Shown here: in pieces, positions 4,661 to 10,633 of the stretch
Layout of the letters: each line of letters starts with the position of its first letter
How positions within the stretch are numbered: position 1 is the first letter of the stretch
Source of the DNA: an uncultured Prevotella sp.
GTDB lineage: Bacteria; Bacteroidota; Bacteroidia; Bacteroidales; Bacteroidaceae
Reading direction: 5' to 3'
NCBI GenBank assembly: GCA_945863825.1
Contig: CAMBBY010000014.1
Location: forward strand, 1 to 10,633
DNA length: 10,633 nucleotides
Made by a program: the position numbers and the translations under genes
The notes under the pieces: generated by a model
The model's input: only the letters and a program-made list of their open reading frames with translations
Databases searched by the model: none
What the model was told of the DNA's origin: nothing

Positions 4661-7423
4661 ATGGATAAATTATTCCTTTTAGACGCGTATGCGCTCATTT
4701 ATCGCTCGTATTACGCCTTTATCAAAGCTCCAAGAATCAATTCCAAGGGGCTCAACACTTCGTGTATCATGGGGTTCTGCAATACCCTCAACGAGATACT
4801 TACCAAGGAGAAACCAACTCATATCGCAGTGGCTTTCGACCATGGTAAGACCTTCCGCCATGAGGCTTTTCCTGCCTATAAAGCCCAGCGAGAAGAGACA
4901 CCGGAAGACATCAAGCTCTCTGTGCCAATCATCAAAAACATACTCGAAGCCTACAACATTCCTATCCTCCAAGTAGATGGTTTTGAGGCTGATGATATCA
5001 TTGGTACTGTGGCGATTCAAGCTGGAGAGAAAGGTATAGAGACCTACATGCTCACACCAGATAAAGATTATGGTCAGCTGGTAAGGGAGAATGTATATAT
5101 GTTCCGTCCTCGACATGGAGGCGGATATGAAACCTTGGGTGAAAAGGAAATTGAGGAAAAATACGGAATCGCTTCCCCACTCCAGGTTATTGACCTTTTG
5201 GCTCTCATGGGTGACTCGGCAGATAACTTCCCAGGATGTCCTGGTGTCGGAGAGAAAACGGCTGCCAAACTGATCAATGAATTTGGAAGCGTAGAGAACT
5301 TGATTGAAAATTCTTCTAAGGTGAAAGGCAAACTTCGCGAAAAGGTTGAAGGTGCCATTGAGGATATTAAAATCTCAAAGTTCCTGGCAACTATCCGGAC
5401 TGATGTTCCTGTGGAAATTAAAATGGATGATTTAAAGTTGGTTGAACCTGATAAAGAAAAGTTGGACGAAATCTTCTCCGAACTCGAGTTCAAAAGCTTT
5501 GCAAACAGGATTCTTAAAAAACCTCAACAAAAGAAAATAAAGCCTACAGGAGAGCTCGATTTATTTGGCGCACAGCAAGACGATGGGCAGGAAGTTCAAA
5601 AAAACGCGAGTTTTGAGACCCTTAAAAGCACTCCTCATAAGTATCAACTTATTGAAAATGAGGAAGATGCGAAGAAACTTTGTGATTATTTGATGACATT
5701 CGATATTCTCAGTTTAGACACAGAGACCACTTCTACTACTGCAATTGATGCAGAATTGGTGGGTTTGAGCTTTGCCGTCAAAGAAAAAGAGGCTTACTAT
5801 GTCGCCATTTCTGCAAATCGTGAAGAAGCTTTAAAATTCGTAAACATCTTTAAACCGCTCTATGAAAACCCTCAAATTCTGAAAGTCGGCCAAAATATCA
5901 AATACGACTACGAGGTTTTGATGAATTACGGAGTGGAGATAAAAGGCAAGATGTTTGATACGATGATTGCTCACTATCTCATCCAACCAGAGTTATACCA
6001 CAACATGGATTATCTGGCTGAAGTCTTGCTCAATTACCAGACCATCCATATTGAGGAGTTGATCGGTCCGAAAGGCAGAAACCAGAAATCGATGCGAGAT
6101 CTTGCTCCATCCGATGTTTATGAATATGCAGCAGAAGATGCAGACATCACATTGCGATTGAAAAATGTACTTGAGCCAAAACTCAAGGAGATCCATTGTG
6201 AGGATCTGTTTTGGAATGTCGAAATGCCACTTGTACCCGTTTTGGCCCACATGGAGATGAACGGAGTATGCATTGATACCGATACGCTGAAAGAAACATC
6301 TAATAATTTGACCAACAGATTGGCAGACATAGAGCATCACATCTACGAACTGGCAGGTGAATCGTTCAACATAGCCTCTCCACGTCAGGTAGGTGAAATC
6401 CTCTTCGGAAAAATGAAGATTGTGGAGAAACCGAAAAAGACAAAGACGGGACAATATGTGACGAGTGAAGAAGTTCTGCAACAGTTGAGAAGCAAGAGTC
6501 CGATCATCGATGAGATTCTGAACTACAGGGGTTTAAAGAAACTTCTGAGCACATACGTGGATGCTCTTCCTAAGCTCATCAACCCACGTACCGGACATAT
6601 ACATGCCTCATTCAATCAGGCCATTACTGCCACAGGTCGCCTTTCATCAAGTGATCCAAACCTACAGAATATTCCAGTTCGTGATGATGATGGAAAAGAA
6701 ATACGCCGCTGCTTTATTCCAGAGCCAGGCTGTCTGTTTTTTTCAGCAGACTACTCCCAGATAGAGTTGCGCATCATGGCACACTTGAGCGAAGACAAGA
6801 ATATGGTAGAAGCCTTCCGTGAAGGTTCCGATATCCATGCCGCAACAGCTGCCAAAATATGGCATGAAGAAATATCGCAAGTTACTGATACTCAGCGCAA
6901 AAAGGCAAAGACTGCCAACTTTGGTATCATCTATGGTATCACTACATTCGGTCTGGCGCAGCGCATGAATATAGAAAATAAAGAAGCCAAGCAAATCATT
7001 GAGGATTATTTCCGCACCTTCCCTGGCGTAAAGGCCTATATGGAGAAATCAAAGGAAATTGCCCGCGAGAAAGGCTATGCTGAGACTATTTTCCACCGCC
7101 GCCGCTACTTACCAGACATCAATAGCCGCAATGGTACAGTACGCGGTTTTGCCGAGCGCAATGCCATCAATGCCCCTATCCAAGGTTCAGAGGCCGACAT
7201 CATCAAGGTTGCGATGGTTCGCATCTTCAACCGGTTCAAAGCTGAAGGCATCAAGAGCAAAATGATCATCCAGGTACACGATGAGCTCAATTTCTCCGTC
7301 TATCCGGAAGAGAAAGAAAAAGTAGAGCAAATCGTGGTAGAGGAAATGCAGAATGCCTATCATCTGAGCGTACCATTAGTAGCCGATGCAGGCTGGGGAA
7401 AGAACTGGCTGGAAGCACATTAA
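4661..7423 (+). CDS. polA: DNA polymerase I
   Basis: Pol I removes RNA primers and fills gaps in lagging-strand synthesis and excision repair. The 920-residue protein has all three domains. The 5' nuclease (1 to about 285) carries metal-binding acids in VAFDHGK (D60), GFEADDIIG (E109, D111, D112), TPDKD (D134, D136) and MGDSADN (D185, D188), then the helix-hairpin-helix GCPGVGEKTA. The 3'-5' proofreading domain (about 325-510) retains DTE (D353, E355) and YAAED (Y489, D493), so it should be active. The polymerase has motif A DYSQIELR (D697), motif B RKKAKTANFGIIYG (R746, K750, F754, Y758) and motif C QVHDE (D874, E875). I chose the ATG at 4661 because MDKLFLLDAYALIYR is the usual beginning; an in-frame ATG at 4652 would add three residues. 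A flexible linker (about 286-325) contains ELDLF. It is divergent from the polyprenyl synthase gene. Confidence 0.97.
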   Translation: MDKLFLLDAYALIYRSYYAFIKAPRINSKGLNTSCIMGFCNTLNEILTKEKPTHIAVAFDHGKTFRHEAFPAYKAQREETPEDIKLSVPIIKNILEAYNIPILQVDGFEADDIIGTVAIQAGEKGIETYMLTPDKDYGQLVRENVYMFRPRHGGGYETLGEKEIEEKYGIASPLQVIDLLALMGDSADNFPGCPGVGEKTAAKLINEFGSVENLIENSSKVKGKLREKVEGAIEDIKISKFLATIRTDVPVEIKMDDLKLVEPDKEKLDEIFSELEFKSFANRILKKPQQKKIKPTGELDLFGAQQDDGQEVQKNASFETLKSTPHKYQLIENEEDAKKLCDYLMTFDILSLDTETTSTTAIDAELVGLSFAVKEKEAYYVAISANREEALKFVNIFKPLYENPQILKVGQNIKYDYEVLMNYGVEIKGKMFDTMIAHYLIQPELYHNMDYLAEVLLNYQTIHIEELIGPKGRNQKSMRDLAPSDVYEYAAEDADITLRLKNVLEPKLKEIHCEDLFWNVEMPLVPVLAHMEMNGVCIDTDTLKETSNNLTNRLADIEHHIYELAGESFNIASPRQVGEILFGKMKIVEKPKKTKTGQYVTSEEVLQQLRSKSPIIDEILNYRGLKKLLSTYVDALPKLINPRTGHIHASFNQAITATGRLSSSDPNLQNIPVRDDDGKEIRRCFIPEPGCLFFSADYSQIELRIMAHLSEDKNMVEAFREGSDIHAATAAKIWHEEISQVTDTQRKKAKTANFGIIYGITTFGLAQRMNIENKEAKQIIEDYFRTFPGVKAYMEKSKEIAREKGYAETIFHRRRYLPDINSRNGTVRGFAERNAINAPIQGSEADIIKVAMVRIFNRFKAEGIKSKMIIQVHDELNFSVYPEEKEKVEQIVVEEMQNAYHLSVPLVADAGWGKNWLEAH

Positions 7424-7452
7424 TGCCAACTCAGAATGACACTAAAACAAGG

Positions 7453-7471
7453 GAACTTACATTATAAGTTC
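7453..7471. other. Small inverted repeat after polA
   Basis: GAACTTA (7453-7459) and TAAGTTC (7465-7471) form a perfect 7-bp stem with a 5-base loop, 30 bases after the polA stop. There is no T-run, so it is not a terminator by itself; it may be a 3'-end RNA structure or chance in AT-rich DNA. Confidence 0.4.
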
Positions 7472-7522
7472 TAAACATGAATGAAAAAAGAACTTTTGGT
7501 AAAAGAAACCTATAAAAAACAG

Positions 7523-7561
7523 AGGAACTTTGGAATAAGATAACTCCAAAGTTCCTTTTTA
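7523..7561 (+). terminator. Rho-independent terminator after polA, probably bidirectional
   Basis: AGGAACTTTGG (7523-7533) pairs perfectly with CCAAAGTTCCT (7546-7556) across a 12-base loop and is followed by a T-run to 7560. On the minus strand the stem is followed by the complement of the A-run at 7514-7519, so it can also end transcripts of the convergent transglutaminase-like gene. The rest of the 232-base spacer shows nothing else recognisable. Confidence 0.9.
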
Positions 7562-7655
7562 TATTTCAGAAATTTGTGTAAGCAGGTGTCCTTGCCAACA
7601 AGTAAATTTAAGAACTAGCAAACAATAATAGTTTCAAATCATCAGCACTGCGTAT

Positions 7656-10490
7656 TTACAATTTCCTGATTACGGTTTCCAACTGCTCACCCAATCCGAT
7701 AGTATAACCCTGTGAGAAATAAACCACACGATTGAAAGTATCAGAAATCATAAATATCGGAAGGAGGTTGGCATTCGTAAGTTTCATATTCTCAACGATT
7801 TGTTTCCGAATAGACCCCTCCTTGTCTATACCGAATATCAGATTCTTAGGCAGACCCGGGAACTCGGCAATGCGGAACTTTTTAGCTGAAGCTTCATCCT
7901 CGAAGAGGAGCACCATAGGACGATTCCACTTTTCGAATACTTGCGCAACCTTAGCGATATCCTTCAAGGCATGATTAGTAGGCTCTTGGCCTACACCCAA
8001 CAAACCGGTAATGAAATAACCACGCCCCGTCTGGCTCAAAAGACTGACATCCTTACCATCCAAGATGAATTTAGACTCCGAATCAAAGTTTCCCTTAACC
8101 GTAATCTCGGTATCAGAAGTACGTAAAAACATCTTAACTACATTGGTTTCGGCTTGTTTCACATGAAACAATTGCATTTCTGACAACACCCCGCCATTGG
8201 CAAGACGAGTACCCGTTACAAGAGCATAATCCCCCTCATCCAATTCCACTCCATTCTTGAACGTATTACTCCAAGTACATCCCTCTTCAGGATATTCCAG
8301 CAGCGAAGTAGAGCCGTCAGGATTGATGCGAGTAAGAGAGAAATGACTATAATACTTAGGATCATCCACCACTCCATTAGGCTGATAATCAAGCTTTAAC
8401 AAGCCCTTAGGAGAAGACTGTACCTTTGTCTTTTCCATATTAGATGCAGCAGAAGATGCTTTCGCGTCAAAATCGACGTCTATCCAGACGTCATTCTGCA
8501 AACCCTCCTTCACTCCACCTTGTTTATATTGCAATTTCTTGGTCACAGCATCCACTCTCGCCTCAATTCCAAGACTTCTTGCCACATCCACAAAGAAAAT
8601 CTTCCGAGAGCGCTCATCCGTAAGACGTGATGTCCAAACACCCATAGGAGTCTGGGCGATTTGCAATGCCTTCTTGTCAGGGTTCAGACGGATATTCTCC
8701 TTCACCCATTCCACCAGACGAGCTGGATCTTGTCTGAAAACTTGAGCCAAAGATTGCTTTGCTTTAGCTGCATTATTTGCTTTTACAGACTTGGAAGACA
8801 CATCACGATCATCAGCAACAGAGGTCTTCATCTTTTCAAATTGCTCCTCAAAGAACTGTTTGAAAGGATGAATTATCATCTCGTCCTCCACACGAGGAGA
8901 CAACTGGTTGCTATGGGCATTGAAATGATCCTCCAGAATATCCATCTGCATATCCCTTAAATCCTTGGCACTCAGCGTGCTGAGCAAATCTATAGCCCGA
9001 CTCAGATTGTCCTGATGAAGCATCAGAAACTTGAGGATAACTTCGTGATTACCCCAAGAACCAACAAGGAAATCCACTAACTTCTGAGCTTTATCAGAGA
9101 ACTTTTGAGCATTTTGATAGTCCATTTTTTCTCCCTTTACCATCCAAGTAGGAACCCCGTTTCTCGTCAAATACTTCTCCTCAAGCAATCCATTTTTCTG
9201 CAATGCCTCCAGAGCCGTCTCCTTAGTATAGAAAGTAGCCAGATAAGCATGGCGGATAGAATCCTCATAAGCGAATCGCTCCAGGTTCTTCGCTCTCGCC
9301 TCTGCCGAAACCTCAGGAATATTTGCTTTCTCTGGCGGAGGTACGATATCAAAAGAATCACGGAAACTAACGGAAGAAAAATCAAGAGAACGGTTCATAT
9401 CCGAAGCAGAAACCTTCCGGTCAAGCCGGATGGTCATTTTTCTCGCCTTCTCGCCTTCCTCACCAGGCAGATTTGCCTTACCGAAAGAAGCCTTTACAAA
9501 GCCATACTTACCATCCTTCGAAGCCCAAACCATCATATCGCCCTTACCAGCCGAAAGAAAGGTCTTGCCATCCTGAGCCGTATATTTCGTCACAACAGAA
9601 CAAAACTCTGCATAATTATAGATTTTAAAATCCACTCTTGCACCCTCTACAGGCTTGCCTTCAGCATCAACTACAGAGAAGTCGATACGGGCAGAGGAGC
9701 CATAATTGTCTATCAGATTGATTTCTGTATAGTTGGATGTGCGGAGCATTACCTCTTCCGGTCCGTTATAGTCGCCAAACGCCTTCGTATGCATCAGCAT
9801 GGCTCTCGATGCGGGAGCATTAAACCATGCCAGATTAAGCACAGCCTCAGGTTCGCAAGCACCTAAGAAGTACCATTTACCATCAGCCCATGCTTCTACC
9901 CAGGCATGATTGTCGTCAGTATGCGCCCAGCGAGGCGTATAAACCTGTCTGGCAGGAATGCCTATCGCTCTCAATGCTGCCACGGTAAAAGTACTCTCCT
10001 CGCCGCATCTTCCGTATGCAGAACGGATCGTGGCAAGAGGAGCAGAAGTACGACCGTCGGAAGGCTGATAGGTTACCCGCTCATGACACCAATGGTTGAC
10101 TTCCAGAATAGCATCTTTCATGCCCATCCCCTTCACACGCTCTTTCAGTTCCTTAAAGAATATCATTCGGGAATCATCCAGATTTTCATTATTCACACGG
10201 ATAGGAAGCACAAAGTGACGGAACAGCAACTCCGGTATATCCTTGCCCCAAGCCATTTCCTTCCTTGCCTCAAAGCTCGTACGGACATTTTCCAGGAAGA
10301 AACTTGTAGGATAGTCTGTCACGTCAGCTACTGGCATATAGGCATAGAGGAATTGCAGGGCCTCCTGCTCCTCAGTCGTCAGTTTCTGCTTAGTGACCTC
10401 CATCGTCTCCTTAGCCCCCTTTTTCTTCAGGACTGTACCATAGACGTTCATCCCTTTCACCTGATAGAACTGCCTGCCCACGAGTTTCAT
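7656..10490 (-). CDS. Large transglutaminase-like protein, cut off from its signal peptide by an in-frame stop
   Basis: This is a papain-fold transglutaminase/cysteine-protease superfamily protein; its substrate is unknown. Numbering is from the first ATG after the stop (944 residues). The transglutaminase core has Cys162 in YGRCGEES, His195 in DDNHAWVEAW, and an acid in GACEPE (probably Glu213, which I believe is normal for this subfamily). A beta-sandwich resembling a carboxypeptidase-regulatory-like fold follows (about 265-340, DAEGKPVEGARV). Residues about 590-675 look like a second, inactive transglutaminase-like domain (SRKIFFVDVARSLGIEARV), then a beta domain (about 695-780) and a C-terminal thioredoxin-like segment without CxxC (about 825-944). 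The frame is open upstream of this ATG except for one TAA at 10509-10511, beyond which the same frame encodes a signal peptide. The natural gene therefore probably starts outside the window, and this ATG may not be a real start. It is convergent with polA. Confidence 0.85.
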   Translation of the reverse strand: MKLVGRQFYQVKGMNVYGTVLKKKGAKETMEVTKQKLTTEEQEALQFLYAYMPVADVTDYPTSFFLENVRTSFEARKEMAWGKDIPELLFRHFVLPIRVNNENLDDSRMIFFKELKERVKGMGMKDAILEVNHWCHERVTYQPSDGRTSAPLATIRSAYGRCGEESTFTVAALRAIGIPARQVYTPRWAHTDDNHAWVEAWADGKWYFLGACEPEAVLNLAWFNAPASRAMLMHTKAFGDYNGPEEVMLRTSNYTEINLIDNYGSSARIDFSVVDAEGKPVEGARVDFKIYNYAEFCSVVTKYTAQDGKTFLSAGKGDMMVWASKDGKYGFVKASFGKANLPGEEGEKARKMTIRLDRKVSASDMNRSLDFSSVSFRDSFDIVPPPEKANIPEVSAEARAKNLERFAYEDSIRHAYLATFYTKETALEALQKNGLLEEKYLTRNGVPTWMVKGEKMDYQNAQKFSDKAQKLVDFLVGSWGNHEVILKFLMLHQDNLSRAIDLLSTLSAKDLRDMQMDILEDHFNAHSNQLSPRVEDEMIIHPFKQFFEEQFEKMKTSVADDRDVSSKSVKANNAAKAKQSLAQVFRQDPARLVEWVKENIRLNPDKKALQIAQTPMGVWTSRLTDERSRKIFFVDVARSLGIEARVDAVTKKLQYKQGGVKEGLQNDVWIDVDFDAKASSAASNMEKTKVQSSPKGLLKLDYQPNGVVDDPKYYSHFSLTRINPDGSTSLLEYPEEGCTWSNTFKNGVELDEGDYALVTGTRLANGGVLSEMQLFHVKQAETNVVKMFLRTSDTEITVKGNFDSESKFILDGKDVSLLSQTGRGYFITGLLGVGQEPTNHALKDIAKVAQVFEKWNRPMVLLFEDEASAKKFRIAEFPGLPKNLIFGIDKEGSIRKQIVENMKLTNANLLPIFMISDTFNRVVYFSQGYTIGLGEQLETVIRKL

Positions 10491-10508
10491 CTTACTCTCG
10501 AAAGCGTT

Positions 10509-10633
10509 TTACACCTTAGAGCGATAAGCCCCGTCTGAGATAAAATGGGGTTTGTCATGTGCATCCACCGATAAACAGTTGGCCATCACCGCCTGCCAAG
10601 AAACCAAGAAGAGGATGGCTAAAGATACTATAT
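10509..10633 (-). pseudogene. N-terminal signal-peptide fragment of the transglutaminase-like gene, ending at the in-frame TAA
   Basis: The same minus-strand frame as the 944-codon body continues to the window edge. It reads IVSLAILFLVSWQAVMA, a hydrophobic signal-peptide core ending in a plausible signal peptidase I site (VMA before NC), then DKPHFISDGAYRSKV and TAA (10511-10509), and resumes directly as NAFESKMKLVGRQ. The start codon lies beyond 10633. Because frame, spacing and content agree, this is most simply one secreted protein split by a single nonsense codon. It could be a true mutation or a base-call error near a contig end; TAA followed by A is an efficient stop, so readthrough seems unlikely. 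The lipobox-like Cys has Asn before it, so lipoprotein processing is doubtful. Confidence 0.8.

Noticed and set aside
7424..7655. Possible small RNA or tRNA gene after polA
   Set aside because: Only a short 7-bp hairpin and the terminator are visible; no cloverleaf, TPsiC-like sequence or promoter box was seen.
9105..9866. Plus-strand 253-codon open frame inside the transglutaminase-like gene
   Set aside because: Antisense shadow: composition is biased (many Ile, Leu, Arg, Ser) and no motif is recognisable, while the minus strand encodes a coherent protein.
10278..10283. Another CGTACG inside the transglutaminase-like gene as a sixth array member
   Set aside because: It is a lone 6-base match in coding sequence without the flanking CTATA or the 23-base spacing, so chance is sufficient.
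9906..10538. Plus-strand 210-codon open frame at the right end
   Set aside because: Antisense to the catalytic transglutaminase region whose Cys and His motifs are clear on the other strand.

Overview
The window looks like one end of a draft-assembly contig from a member of the Bacteroidota, most likely Bacteroidales/Prevotellaceae (Prevotella or Segatella-like; inferred, not proven). The reasons are the AT-leaning base composition, A-rich leaders without Shine-Dalgarno sequences, promoter boxes of the TAnnTTTG type, the gene order uvrC-dtd-nucleotide pyrophosphohydrolase-deoC, and a very large secreted transglutaminase-like protein. The first 52 bases are not genomic: they are an untrimmed Illumina Nextera adapter. 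The genome therefore starts at 53, inside uvrC.

Layout: bases 53-3386 carry four plus-strand genes. These are a 5'-truncated uvrC (nucleotide excision repair), dtd (D-aminoacyl-tRNA deacylase), a MazG-type nucleotide pyrophosphohydrolase one base after dtd, and deoC (deoxyribose-phosphate aldolase). A good promoter box lies between uvrC and dtd, and a strong hairpin terminator follows deoC. Next comes an unusual array of five CGTACGA-centred units at an exact 23-bp period. It runs up to and over the stop codon of the convergent minus-strand long-chain polyprenyl diphosphate synthase gene. Divergent from that gene is polA, with all three domains intact. A perfect hairpin terminator sits between polA and the convergent last gene, a large minus-strand transglutaminase-like protein gene that runs off the right edge.

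The genes are core housekeeping functions: DNA repair and replication (UvrC, Pol I), quality control of tRNA charging and of the nucleotide pool (Dtd, MazG-like), deoxynucleoside salvage (DeoC) and quinone side-chain synthesis (polyprenyl synthase). No complete new defence or mobile system is visible. The points most worth checking are the 23-bp array, an in-frame TAA that separates the signal peptide from the rest of the transglutaminase-like protein, a second short tandem repeat on the other side of deoC, and the adapter remnant.
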